From Croceibacterium_B sp035470785 (lineage in GTDB: Bacteria; Pseudomonadota; Alphaproteobacteria; Sphingomonadales; Sphingomonadaceae): DNA of 64,000 nt. Below, piece by piece: positions 43,871 to 52,268 of this stretch. The notes beneath the pieces were generated by a model. That model made no database searches. It saw nothing but the letters and a program-made list of their open reading frames with translations, and had not been told where the DNA came from. The position numbers were made by a program, and so were the translations under genes. Position 1 is the stretch's first letter. Every line of letters begins with the position of its first letter. Where the stretch lies: positions 1 through 64,000 of the forward strand of contig DATIQN010000006.1 in the NCBI GenBank assembly GCA_035470785.1. Direction: 5' to 3'.

Positions 43871-44746
43871 ATGCGCACAGTCGCCAGCGTCCATGCTGCC
43901 TATCGCGACGACATCGCCGATCTCGTCACGCGCCGTCCGGTGCCGGGGCCCGGACTGCCGCAGGTCGATCCGTTCCTCTTCCTCAACCACCACGGCCCAC
44001 AGACATATCCGCCGGGCAATGGCGGGTTGCCGTTCGGGCCGCACCCGCATCGCGGGTTCGAGACGGTGACCTTCATCCTCGAGGGCACGCTCGCCCACTA
44101 CGACAGCGGCGGGCACGAAAGCGTGATCGAGGCCGGCGGGGTGCAATGGATGACCGCCGGTTCGGGCCTGGTGCACGCGGAAGTCTCGCCGCCGGAGTTC
44201 AAGCGCGACGGCGGCCCGCTGGAGATTCTCCAGTTGTGGGTCAACCTGCCCGGGCGGCTGAAAATGACCAGTCCGCGCTACTCCGGGGTGCAGAAGGAGG
44301 CGATTCCGGCCGTGCCCCTGGCCGGCGGCGCGGGCGAGCTGGAGCTGGTTTCGGGCAAGTTTGAAGGCGCTGAAGGGCCGATCCATCCTCTCACCGGCGT
44401 CTTTATGTCGGTCGTGCGGCTAACTCCCGGCGGCCGCGCCGAGCTTCCCGCACCGCGCGGGCGATCCGTGTTCCTCTACCTAGCGCGCGGGAGCGTATCG
44501 GTCGGCGATGTCGCAGTCCAACAATGGCATTTGGTGACGCTCACCGACGACGGCGACAGCGTCTCGATCACGGCAGGAGAGAACGGAGCCTTGCTCCTGT
44601 TCGGCCATGCCGAGCCGATCGGCGAGCCCGTTGTCGCGCACGGCCCGTTCGTCATGAACAGCGAGGCGGAAATTCGCCAGGCGATCATCGACTATCAGGC
44701 AGGCACCTTCCAAGGCGACGGCAAGCTGGTGGAAGTCGGGCGGTAA
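43871..44746 (+). CDS. Pirin family protein
   Basis: A 291-residue bicupin. The N-terminal cupin has the metal-binding HPHRGFETVT and GLVHAE, as in the pirin family; the C-terminal cupin is degenerate (RSVFLYLARGSVSV). Pirins are Fe-binding; some bacterial ones have quercetinase-like activity or regulate metabolism. It sits 2 nt after the S9 peptidase and 16 nt before the SDR, so the three are probably one transcript. Confidence 0.93.
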   Translation: MRTVASVHAAYRDDIADLVTRRPVPGPGLPQVDPFLFLNHHGPQTYPPGNGGLPFGPHPHRGFETVTFILEGTLAHYDSGGHESVIEAGGVQWMTAGSGLVHAEVSPPEFKRDGGPLEILQLWVNLPGRLKMTSPRYSGVQKEAIPAVPLAGGAGELELVSGKFEGAEGPIHPLTGVFMSVVRLTPGGRAELPAPRGRSVFLYLARGSVSVGDVAVQQWHLVTLTDDGDSVSITAGENGALLLFGHAEPIGEPVVAHGPFVMNSEAEIRQAIIDYQAGTFQGDGKLVEVGR

Positions 44747-44762
44747 CGGGGGATAAGCGTCA

Positions 44763-45578
44763 ATGGCACTGCGCAAGACGATCTTCGTCACCGGTGGCGG
44801 CTCGGGCATCGGCCGGGCGATCGCGATCCGCTTCGCCCACGCCGGCTGGTTCGTCGGACTGGGCGATATCAACGAGGCGGGCATGGCGGAAACCGAGGCG
44901 CTCATGCCCGGCGGGTTCGCCTATTGCCACAAGTTCGACGTTGCCGACCGCGCGGCGTGGGACGAGGCGCTGCGCATCGTTTCGGTCGCGGCGGGCGGCA
45001 AGATCGACGTGGTCGCCAACAACGCCGGCATCTCGCTCGGCGGACCGCTCGAAGAATACGAGCAGGACGAAATCGACCGCATCCTCGACGTCAACCTCAA
45101 GGGCGTGATCTACGGCGCCCAGGCCGCCTACCCCTACCTCAAGGCGAGCGCGCCCGGCTCGTGCCTGATCAACACCGCCAGCGCGGCGGCGCTCTACGGC
45201 ATGGCCAACCAGTCGCTCTATGGCGCCACCAAGGCGGCCGTGCGCTCGCTGACCGAATCGCTCGACGCCGAGTGGGCGCCAGAGGGCATCCGCGTGCGCT
45301 CGCTGATGCCGAGCTTCATCGACACCCCGCTGCTGCAGAACACGCCGAACCGCAAGCGCAACGCGGTGATCCGCGACGCCGTGGTTGAGGCCGGCCTGGA
45401 ATTCACCCCGGTGGAGGAAGTGGCCGAGGCAGCGTGGCAGGCGGTGACCGGTTACAAGCTGCATTACCTGATCGGCAAGACCGCGCGCCGGTTGCGGTTC
45501 ATCGCCAAATGGATGCCCGGCAAGCTCCGCAACCGCGCCCGCCTGCTGGCCAAGGCGCACGAGCGGACGGCGCGCTAG
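44763..45578 (+). CDS. SDR family oxidoreductase
   Basis: A 271-residue classical short-chain dehydrogenase with TGGGSGIGRA (cofactor), NNAGIS, catalytic Ser in NTASAAALYG and YGATKAA. The C-terminus is basic (KLRNRARLLAKAHERTAR). Substrate is unknown. Acidic Asp after the second strand (GDINEAG) favours NAD(H). It shares its stop position with the opposing phhB gene (palindromic CTAG at 45575-45578). Confidence 0.93.
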   Translation: MALRKTIFVTGGGSGIGRAIAIRFAHAGWFVGLGDINEAGMAETEALMPGGFAYCHKFDVADRAAWDEALRIVSVAAGGKIDVVANNAGISLGGPLEEYEQDEIDRILDVNLKGVIYGAQAAYPYLKASAPGSCLINTASAAALYGMANQSLYGATKAAVRSLTESLDAEWAPEGIRVRSLMPSFIDTPLLQNTPNRKRNAVIRDAVVEAGLEFTPVEEVAEAAWQAVTGYKLHYLIGKTARRLRFIAKWMPGKLRNRARLLAKAHERTAR

Positions 45579-45865
45579 AGCAGCGCGTCGATCGCCCCGG
45601 CCATGTCGACGTCGCGCTGCGACAGGCCGCCGGCGTCGTGCGTGGTCAAGGTGATCTCGACCCAGTTGTAGACGTTCGCCCACTCGGGATGATGGTCGCG
45701 TTTCTCGGCGATCAGCGCGACGCGGGCCATGAAGGCGAAAGCCTCGCTGAAATCGGCGAACTTGTAGCGGCGGACGATGGCGAGCTTGTCGTCGCGCAGG
45801 GTCCATTCGGGCAGTCCGGCGAGCGCCCACTCGCGCTCCTTCTCGGTCAGTTGCGGCACGGGCAT
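45575..45865 (-). CDS. phhB: 4a-hydroxytetrahydrobiopterin dehydratase
   Basis: A 96-residue pterin-4a-carbinolamine dehydratase. The signature HHPEWANVYNWVEITLTTHDAGG contains the catalytic His-His pair. It recycles the pterin used by aromatic amino-acid hydroxylases; some bacterial copies assist molybdopterin or other pterin use. No phenylalanine hydroxylase is in this window. It is tail-to-tail with the SDR and divergent from ccmA. Confidence 0.94.
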   Translation of the reverse strand: MPVPQLTEKEREWALAGLPEWTLRDDKLAIVRRYKFADFSEAFAFMARVALIAEKRDHHPEWANVYNWVEITLTTHDAGGLSQRDVDMAGAIDALL

Positions 45866-45918
45866 GACTCACCTCGCTTGCTTGTCGCTCAACCTTCCTT
45901 GGCCTAACGCTCGCGCGG

Positions 45919-46494
45919 ATGGAAGGGTGCAGCCTCGCCGTGAACGACCTCGCCTGCCGCCGCGGCGACAGGGTGCTGTTCCGCGCCCTGTCGTTCGAAC
46001 TGATGGGCGGCGAGGCGCTGCAGGTTGTCGGACCGAACGGTACCGGCAAATCGAGCCTGCTCAGGATCCTCGCCGGGCTGCTCGGGCCGTTCGCGGGAAC
46101 AGTCGAGCGGAGCGGCGCCATCGGCCTGGTCGACGAGCGCCCGGCGCTCGACGAGCATTTGCCGCTCGGGCGGGCGCTGGACTTCTGGGCGCATGTCGAT
46201 GCGACCTCCGCGCCCGTGCCCGACCTCGGCCTCGACAGCCTGCTGGATATACCGGTGCGCTTCCTGTCGACCGGCCAGCGCAAGCGTGCCGCGCTCGCCC
46301 GGCTGATCCGCCAACAGGCGTCGGTGTGGCTGCTAGACGAGCCGCTCAACGGTCTCGATGCCGAGGCCGCGCGATCGTGCGAAGCGCTGGTGGCAGACCA
46401 TTGCGTGCGCGGCGGGCTGGCGGTGGTCGCCTCGCACCAGCCGTTCGCCCTCCCCGGCCTTCGCCCCATCGCCATCTCGGACTTCGCGTCGTGA
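45919..46494 (+). CDS. ccmA: Heme exporter ATP-binding protein CcmA
   Basis: A 191-residue ABC ATPase of cytochrome c maturation. Walker A is GPNGTGKSS, the ABC signature LSTGQRKRAALA, and Walker B VWLLDEPLNGLD. With CcmB it drives release of heme-loaded CcmE. It overlaps ccmB by 4 nt (GTGA). ccmC and the rest of the ccm set are not in the window. Confidence 0.94.
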   Translation: MEGCSLAVNDLACRRGDRVLFRALSFELMGGEALQVVGPNGTGKSSLLRILAGLLGPFAGTVERSGAIGLVDERPALDEHLPLGRALDFWAHVDATSAPVPDLGLDSLLDIPVRFLSTGQRKRAALARLIRQQASVWLLDEPLNGLDAEAARSCEALVADHCVRGGLAVVASHQPFALPGLRPIAISDFAS

Positions 46495-47150
46495 GCGGCC
46501 TCGGGGCGATCCTTCGCCGCGACCTCGCGCAGATGTTCGGCGGCGGAAGGCGCGGCGGGGCGATCCTGCCGGTGCTGTTCTTCATTGCGACCGCGATGCT
46601 GTTCCCGTTCGCGGTCGGTCCCGACCCTGTGCTGCTGGCGCGCGCCGGCGGCGGGATCATCTGGGTCGCCGCGCTGCTCGCCGCGATCCTGCCATTGGAC
46701 CGCCTGCTCGCTCCCGATCTTGAGCAGGGCATGTTCGACCAGTTCGCCGTGCGGGGGATCGCCGAGGAAGCGGTCGTCGCGGTGCGCCTGCTCGCCCACT
46801 GGCTGAGCTTCGGCCCGCCGCTGATGCTCGCCGCCCTCCCCGCCGCCGCGCTGCTCGGGCTTCACGCTGATACGCTGCGCACCGTCGAGTGGGGCCTGCT
46901 GGCGGGCACGCCCGGCTTGGCCGCAATCGGCCTGATCATCGCCGCGCTGACCGTCTCGCTGCGCGCCGGAGCGGCGCTTGCCGGCCTGCTTCTCATCCCG
47001 CTCGCCGTGCCGCTGCTGATCTTCGGCGCCGGCGCGCTTTCGACCGGCGGCCAGAGCGGCCTCGCCCTCACCGCCGCAATCAGCCTGCTGCTATGCGCGA
47101 TTACGCCGTTCGCCGGAGGTGCGGCGATCCGGGCCGCGAGAGAGGGCTAA
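46491..47150 (+). CDS. ccmB: Heme exporter permease CcmB
   Basis: A 219-residue permease with six hydrophobic helices and the N-terminal ILRRDLAQMF...GGAILPVLFF typical of CcmB. The start is GTG at 46491 overlapping the ccmA stop. Its stop overlaps the opposing transporter gene by 4 nt. The open frame further upstream belongs to ccmA shadow sequence. Confidence 0.93.
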   Translation: MSGLGAILRRDLAQMFGGGRRGGAILPVLFFIATAMLFPFAVGPDPVLLARAGGGIIWVAALLAAILPLDRLLAPDLEQGMFDQFAVRGIAEEAVVAVRLLAHWLSFGPPLMLAALPAAALLGLHADTLRTVEWGLLAGTPGLAAIGLIIAALTVSLRAGAALAGLLLIPLAVPLLIFGAGALSTGGQSGLALTAAISLLLCAITPFAGGAAIRAAREG

Positions 47151-47596
47151 CCCTTTCGCACCATCACGACCCCAACGATGACAAGCCCTGCCCCCAGCAC
47201 CTTGACCAAGCTGACCGGATCTCGAGGCAAGCCGAGCGCACCGAAGTGGTCGAGCACCACCGCCATCAGGATTTGTCCGGCGACGCCGATGGTGATCAGT
47301 GAGGCAAGGCCGATCCTCGGCGCCGCATAGGCAGCAACGGCGACGAACACTGCCCCGTAAAGGCCGCCGAACCAGGCGTAGTAAGGTATCCCCCTGAAAG
47401 CTCCGGCTGCCGGGTGCTGGCCGCTACCCATCCACACCACGAAGAGCGCCGCCGTTCCGACCGCGAACGAGATCAGCGCCGCCAGGACAGGCGACCCCCC
47501 GGCCTTTGCCAAGATGGAATTGGTGGGTGCCTGTACCGCGAGCAGGATGCCCGCGACGAACGCGAGAACAATCGGCAGGGCCAAGCCGGGGTTCAC
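47147..47596 (-). CDS. DMT-type transporter of the YdcZ/DUF606 family
   Basis: A 149-residue membrane protein with five hydrophobic helices, matching the short DMT relatives of the DUF606 family, which usually act as dimers or tandem pairs. Visible are AGILLAVQAPTNSILAKAGGSP and DHFGALG. Substrate is unknown. I chose GTG at 47596 (MNPGLALP) as closer to the family; another GTG at 47617 would add seven residues. No tandem second copy is present next to it. Confidence 0.85.
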   Translation of the reverse strand: MNPGLALPIVLAFVAGILLAVQAPTNSILAKAGGSPVLAALISFAVGTAALFVVWMGSGQHPAAGAFRGIPYYAWFGGLYGAVFVAVAAYAAPRIGLASLITIGVAGQILMAVVLDHFGALGLPRDPVSLVKVLGAGLVIVGVVMVRKG

Positions 47597-47617
47597 CCCG
47601 GAGCGCCCTTCCCGCAC

Positions 47618-48445
47618 TTACACATAAGGGGGTTTATCCAACCCCTTCGGGCTCAGCGTGAAGATCTCGCAGCCCGTTTCGGTGATGCCGATCGAGTGCT
47701 CGAACTGCGCCGACAGACTCTTGTCGCGGGTCACTGCGGTCCAGCCGTCGGCGAGCAGCTTCACCCACGGCTTGCCGAGGTTGATCATAGGCTCGATGGT
47801 CATGAACATGCCCGGCTTGAGCTCTGGGCCAGTGCCGGCGGTGGCGGCGTGGACCACCTCGGGCGCGTCGTGGAACAGGCGGCCGAGGCCGTGGCCGCAG
47901 AACTCGCGCACGACGCCGTAGCGCTGCGCCTCGGCATGCGCCTGGATCGCCGCGCCGATGTCGCCGAGCCGCGCGCCGGGCTTCGCCTGGGCGATGCCGA
48001 GCATCATGCACTCATGCGTCACCTCGACCAACCGCTTGGCCCTCAGCGAGACGTCGCCGACGAGGTACATCCGGCTGGTGTCGCCGTGCCAGCCGTCTAG
48101 CAGCGGGGTCACGTCGATGTTGACGATGTCCCCGTCCTTGAGCGTCTTGGGCGAAGGAATGCCGTGGCACACAACGTGGTTGATCGAGATGCAGCAGGAG
48201 TGCGCGTAACCGCGATAGCCGAGCGTCGCCGGAACGGCCCCGCCGTCGAGCGTGATCTCGCGCACCACGCGGTCAAGCTCTTCGGTGCTCACACCAGGTT
48301 GCACGCGAGAGGCCATTTCGTCGAGGATTTCCGCCGCCAGCCGACCGGCCGCGCGCATGCCGTCGAAACCCTCGGGCCCGTGGAGCTTGATCGTGCCGTC
48401 GCGCAGGACGGTGTCGGCGGAGGTAACGTGCTGGTATTGCGTCAT
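47618..48445 (-). CDS. map: Methionine aminopeptidase, type I
   Basis: A 275-residue enzyme removing N-terminal Met from new proteins. Metal ligands are visible in NIDVTPLLDGWHGDTSRMY (two Asp), the FCGHGLG His, the MTIEP Glu and the final Glu before HSIGIT. Class I without insertion. I chose ATG at 48445 (MTQYQHV) with GGAG 4 nt upstream over ATG at 48454. Confidence 0.96.
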   Translation of the reverse strand: MTQYQHVTSADTVLRDGTIKLHGPEGFDGMRAAGRLAAEILDEMASRVQPGVSTEELDRVVREITLDGGAVPATLGYRGYAHSCCISINHVVCHGIPSPKTLKDGDIVNIDVTPLLDGWHGDTSRMYLVGDVSLRAKRLVEVTHECMMLGIAQAKPGARLGDIGAAIQAHAEAQRYGVVREFCGHGLGRLFHDAPEVVHAATAGTGPELKPGMFMTIEPMINLGKPWVKLLADGWTAVTRDKSLSAQFEHSIGITETGCEIFTLSPKGLDKPPYV

Positions 48446-48484
48446 GCGCTCCATGTAGCGATCCGATGCGAAAATTGCGAGGCG

Positions 48485-49315
48485 TCAGCGCCTGAGCGAG
48501 AAGGCGGGTCGATACGCCGGCTTCACGGTGTCGAGAACTGCCTGGTTCACGCCGAAGTTCAATTCATAGGCGCCCTCGGCATACGGCCCTGCCACGTAAG
48601 GCCCGAACCACAAGCCGATGCGGTCGAAAGTCTTGCCGTTGGCCGAACCGACCAGCACCGTTGCCTCGTCGACGCCGACGCATTTGGCAAATTCGGCGAT
48701 GACCTGCCCCTTGGGCTGCCCCTTGCGGCGCTTCGCCCGTTCGGCATCGAGCGCCTTGCATAGCTTGTCGCCCAGCGCTGCGGTGAGCGCCTTGGGCGAA
48801 GTGAACATCTCGACCGCCGGAAAGCCGCGCCCGACCTTCTTGTCCCATACCACTGTCTCGCGCCCGTAATTGCCGTGCGCGCCGCCGGTGTAAGTCGAGA
48901 AATCGCCCGTCAGGCTGAGCCAGTGGGGCAGGTTGGCGACCACCTTCCACTTCTCGGAGAAATAGTGCGGGTTATAGGGGAAGCCGTTGCTGTCGGATTC
49001 GGCTTTGCCCTTGTTGGCGTTGGCGATCAGGTCGCGCTTGCTCTTGTCGAGCTCGTCTTCGAGGCGCTGCGCGAGCGCGGGGATGTTCCCCGCCGCCGCG
49101 GGCCAGGAATAGGCGAAGCTGTAAAGATCGTTGGTTTCCTTGACGTCGTTGGCGCCGCTTGGCGCGGCAGAAGCCGTCGGGGACGCGGTGGGCTGCGGAG
49201 TCGGCGGCTTGGCGCTGGCCGTTGCGCTCGGCTTCCCGCTCGGCGGCGATTGGCTACCGCCTTGGCAGCCTGCGATGGCGAGGCACAGGAGAGGCAACAA
49301 CCGGCGACACGACAT
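48485..49315 (-). CDS. DUF3298/DUF4163-type lipoprotein
   Basis: A 276-residue lipoprotein. The lipobox LAIAGC puts the lipidated Cys at about residue 17, followed by a Ser/Pro/Thr-rich spacer (to about residue 58). Then comes a domain with YSFAYSWPAAAGNIP, LTGDFSTYTGGAHGNYG (the DUF4163/RsiV-like core) and FGVNQAVLD at the end (DUF3298). Such domains occur in RsiV and PdaC, which bind lysozyme or peptidoglycan; that role here is inference. I chose ATG at 49315 with GGAG 7 nt upstream. Confidence 0.83.
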   Translation of the reverse strand: MSCRRLLPLLCLAIAGCQGGSQSPPSGKPSATASAKPPTPQPTASPTASAAPSGANDVKETNDLYSFAYSWPAAAGNIPALAQRLEDELDKSKRDLIANANKGKAESDSNGFPYNPHYFSEKWKVVANLPHWLSLTGDFSTYTGGAHGNYGRETVVWDKKVGRGFPAVEMFTSPKALTAALGDKLCKALDAERAKRRKGQPKGQVIAEFAKCVGVDEATVLVGSANGKTFDRIGLWFGPYVAGPYAEGAYELNFGVNQAVLDTVKPAYRPAFSLRR

Positions 49316-49343
49316 TCGAAGACTCCGAACCAAAACATGTTGA

Positions 49344-49362
49344 GGGTCCGCAGCGCGGACCC
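49344..49362 (+). promoter_or_regulatory. Hairpin abutting the aminopeptidase Shine-Dalgarno
   Basis: The arms GGGTCCGC (49344-49351) and GCGGACCC (49355-49362) form a perfect 8-bp stem with a 3-nt loop, immediately followed by TAGGAG and the ATG at 49375. It could shape translation or stabilise the mRNA end of the M17 peptidase transcript. Function is inference. Confidence 0.5.
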
Positions 49363-49374
49363 TAGGAGCCGCTT

Positions 49375-50757
49375 ATGAGCGACAGAACCGACCTTATCCA
49401 GCCGGATCGCGGGCAGGAAGCGATCCCAATCCACCTTGTCAACAAGGATGGCTTTGAAAGCTGGGCCCGCGCGCTCAGCGGTCCGCAGCGAACTGCGCTC
49501 GCCGCGCAGAAGTTCGACGGCTCCGGTTACCAGGTCGGCATCGTGCCTGACGGGGAGAGCTGGTTCGCGGTGGGCGGAGTCGCCAACCCCGACGCGCTGT
49601 CGAACTGGTGTATGGCCAAGCTCGCCGAAGCGCTGCCCGCAGGCACTTATCGCCGCGTCGACGGCGAGCCCGGCGTTGCGCTCCACGGCTGGCAGACCGC
49701 GCAGTACCGCTTCACGCGCTATCTCGACGTGAAGGATGCCGAAGGCCCGCGCGTGCTGCTGACCAAGGAAGCCGGCCGGATCGTCGCCGCGGAGGCCGAG
49801 GCGCAAGCCTGTTTCCTGGTGCAGGACCTCGTCAACACTCCCGCTGAGGACATGGGGCCTGCCGAGCTCGAAGCGGCAGCCGAGGGGCTCGCGAAGCAGC
49901 AAGGAGCAAAGGTCAAGGTCACGCGCGGCGACGCGCTCGAGCAGGCATTCCCGATGGTCCACGCCGTCGGAAGGGCGGCCGGCCGCAGCCATGCGCCGCG
50001 GATGATCGAGCTCGATTGGGGCGACGCAAAGGCGCCCCGGCTGGCGATCATCGGCAAGGGGGTGTGCTTCGATTCGGGCGGGCTCGACATCAAGCCCTCG
50101 GCGGGCATGCTGCTGATGAAGAAGGACATGGGCGGCGCGGCGCATGCGTTGGCGCTCGCAGGCCTGGTCATGGGGGCCGGCATGAAGGTGCGGCTGCAGG
50201 TGCTCATTCCCGCGGTCGAGAATGCCGTCTCCGGAAATGCCTTCCGCCCCGGCGACGTGCTCAAGAGCCGCAAGGGCCTCACGGTCGAGATCGGCAACAC
50301 CGATGCGGAAGGCCGGCTGGTCCTCGCCGACGCGCTAGCGCTCGCAAGCGAAGGCAATCCCGACCTGATCATCGATTTCGCCACCCTCACCGGCGCCGCC
50401 CGGGTCGCCCTAGGACCCGACCTGCCGGCGCTGTTCACCCGCGAGGACGCCACCGCCGAAGCGCTGTTCGCCGCAGGGAAGGAAAGCGACGATCCGGTCT
50501 GGCGCCTGCCCCTTCACGAGCCCTACGCCGAATGGCTCAAGTCCGACATCGCCGACACCAACAACGCGCATGCCAACGCCTTTGCCGGCTCGACGGTTGC
50601 CGCGCTATTCCTCGACAAGTTCGTCGGCGAAGGCATCGACTGGGCGCATTTCGACACCTTTGCCTGGCGGCCGAACGCCAAGCCGGGGCGGCCAAAGGGC
50701 GGAGCCGCGCTCGGCTTGCGCGCTTCGTGGACGATGCTCAGGCAGCGCTTTGGTTAA
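49375..50757 (+). CDS. Leucyl aminopeptidase family protein (M17)
   Basis: A 460-residue two-metal aminopeptidase. The catalytic domain shows the metal-binding GKGVCFDSGGLDIKPS with MKKDMGGAAH, and the M17 signature NTDAEGRLVLADAL. The N-terminal domain is shorter than in E. coli PepA. It trims N-terminal residues from peptides in the cytoplasm. TAGGAG precedes the start by 6 nt, after a small hairpin. It is divergent from the lipoprotein gene. Confidence 0.95.
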   Translation: MSDRTDLIQPDRGQEAIPIHLVNKDGFESWARALSGPQRTALAAQKFDGSGYQVGIVPDGESWFAVGGVANPDALSNWCMAKLAEALPAGTYRRVDGEPGVALHGWQTAQYRFTRYLDVKDAEGPRVLLTKEAGRIVAAEAEAQACFLVQDLVNTPAEDMGPAELEAAAEGLAKQQGAKVKVTRGDALEQAFPMVHAVGRAAGRSHAPRMIELDWGDAKAPRLAIIGKGVCFDSGGLDIKPSAGMLLMKKDMGGAAHALALAGLVMGAGMKVRLQVLIPAVENAVSGNAFRPGDVLKSRKGLTVEIGNTDAEGRLVLADALALASEGNPDLIIDFATLTGAARVALGPDLPALFTREDATAEALFAAGKESDDPVWRLPLHEPYAEWLKSDIADTNNAHANAFAGSTVAALFLDKFVGEGIDWAHFDTFAWRPNAKPGRPKGGAALGLRASWTMLRQRFG

Positions 50758-50826
50758 GGCGCGCGGAGCGCCCTGCTTGCCCCTGGTGCAGCGGCAGTCT
50801 AAGCGCCGCGTCCAAGCGAGAAACCG

Positions 50827-51186
50827 GTGAAGCCTGAGGCAGACATCACGACCTGGCACAAGCGCGCGCAAGGGCCGTTCGCCCTTGCGGGGCCCGCCGC
50901 GCGTCCTGATTGCCGCACGGTGCCGCTGAGAGGCGATCTCGCGCACATCGGCCTCGCGGGAAAGTACTTCGTCCCGCACTACGCCGTTCCCCAGCCTCGC
51001 ACGGTTCTCCCCGGCGGCGCACCGCTGCGCGTGAGCACGGACGAAGGCGCCGAGGAGCTATGCATCCTGCTGGAAGGCGACAGCTTTGAAGTTCTCGATG
51101 TCGCCGGCGGCTGGGCCTGGGGCTGCCTCTCGCTCGAGGGACCGGTGGGCTATGTCCACCTCGACCGGCTCGAGCCGCTCGTGTGA
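50827..51186 (+). CDS. Stand-alone SH3-like protein, probable truncated NlpC/P60 relative
   Basis: A 119-residue protein with no catalytic motif. It contains RGDLAHIGLAGKYFVPHYAVP and GWAWGCLSLEGPVGYVHLDRLEP, which resemble the N-terminal SH3 part of the NlpC/P60 (C40) hydrolases found after the M17 peptidase gene in other sphingomonads. The hydrolase domain is absent, as the reading frame stops at the argC start (GTGTGATGG). It may be a remnant or a recruited SH3 adaptor. The start is GTG at 50827 with a weak ribosome-binding site. Confidence 0.7.
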   Translation: MKPEADITTWHKRAQGPFALAGPAARPDCRTVPLRGDLAHIGLAGKYFVPHYAVPQPRTVLPGGAPLRVSTDEGAEELCILLEGDSFEVLDVAGGWAWGCLSLEGPVGYVHLDRLEPLV

Positions 51187-52115
51187 TGGCGCGGTCTCTC
51201 TTCATCGACGGCGGCGCTGGAACCACCGGCCTCGAGATCGCCGACCGGCTGGCCGAGCGGGTGGAATTCGAGCTGGTGGTGCTCGACGACGCGCGGCGCA
51301 AGGATCCCGTCGCGAGGGCCGAAGCGCTCAACTCGGCGGACTTCGCCATCCTCTGCCTGCCCGACGAGGCCGCGCGCGAAGCCGTGACGCTGATCGAGCC
51401 CGGCAGCCGGGTACGCGTGATCGACGCTTCGAGCGCGCATCGGGTGGCGCCCGGCTGGGTGTTCGGCTTCCCCGAGATTTGCGGCCGCGAGGCGGTGGCC
51501 AGCGCCGCGAGCGTGTCGAATCCGGGCTGCTATTCGACCGGGTTCATCGCCCTGCTCGCGCCGCTGGTTCGTGCGGGACTGCTGCCGGCCGACTGGCCGT
51601 ACACCTGCAATGCGGTCTCCGGTTATTCGGGCGGCGGGAAATCGCTGATCGAGCGCTTCGAAGGCGATCCCGACATCGCCTGGCGGGGCTATGCGCTCGC
51701 ACTGGGCCACAAGCACGTGCCCGAGATGCAACAGCATTGCGGGCTGGAGATCGCGCCGCTGTTCTCACCCGCGGTAATTCCCGCGCACCGCGGCATGGTG
51801 ACGGAGATTCCGCTGCCGCTCGGAGCGATGGCGAACGCCGCCGGGGTGACAGAGCTGCGCGCTTGCCTCGCCGAATTCTACGCCGGCAGCCCGATCGTCT
51901 CGATGGGCGAGGAGCCGCTGTTCGGCGAACTGCTGCTGCGCCGCTCGCGCGAGCCATCGGACCGAATGGAACTGTTCGTCTTCGCCTCTCCCGACGGCAG
52001 CCAGGCGCGGCTGGTGGCCTCGCTCGACAACCTCGGCAAGGGCGCCAGCGGAGCAGCGGTGCAATCGTTGAACCTCATGGCCGGACTCGAGGAAACGGCC
52101 GGACTCAGGCTTTAA
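51186..52115 (+). CDS. argC: N-acetyl-gamma-glutamyl-phosphate reductase
   Basis: A 309-residue NADPH enzyme of arginine synthesis, of the shorter type (type 2). It has the N-terminal FIDGGAGTTGLEIADRL, catalytic Cys115 in SNPGCYSTGF, and GGGKSLIERFEG. I chose ATG at 51186, with TGATG overlap to the SH3-like gene; GTG at 51183 is possible. Other arg genes are not in the window. Confidence 0.94.
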   Translation: MARSLFIDGGAGTTGLEIADRLAERVEFELVVLDDARRKDPVARAEALNSADFAILCLPDEAAREAVTLIEPGSRVRVIDASSAHRVAPGWVFGFPEICGREAVASAASVSNPGCYSTGFIALLAPLVRAGLLPADWPYTCNAVSGYSGGGKSLIERFEGDPDIAWRGYALALGHKHVPEMQQHCGLEIAPLFSPAVIPAHRGMVTEIPLPLGAMANAAGVTELRACLAEFYAGSPIVSMGEEPLFGELLLRRSREPSDRMELFVFASPDGSQARLVASLDNLGKGASGAAVQSLNLMAGLEETAGLRL

Positions 52116-52158
52116 TGCCTGTTTCGTAGGCACGCCTGCCCGCATTCTAAGCAACCAA

Positions 52159-52209
52159 AGATCGGGATCGCGATCTATAGTTGCGCGGCGCCGCGCGGGC
52201 GCCGCGCAA
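52159..52209 (+). terminator. Tandem inverted repeats after argC
   Basis: A small repeat AGATCG-N6-CGATCT (52159-52176) is followed by a perfect 12-bp inverted repeat, TTGCGCGGCGCC (52181-52192) and GGCGCCGCGCAA (52198-52209), loop GCGCG. Location 66 nt after the argC stop fits transcription termination, but no T-run follows, so it may instead isolate or regulate the glnB promoter. Confidence 0.5.
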
Positions 52210-52268
52210 TTGTGCGATTCCGCCCTTTCCCGCGCGCGTCTGATTGTCTACCTCTCGCCCGTCACGCC

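Noticed and set aside
44760..46865. 701-codon minus-strand frame across the SDR, phhB and ccmA
   Set aside because: It runs through three recognised genes on both strands and has low-complexity Arg/Gly-rich translation.
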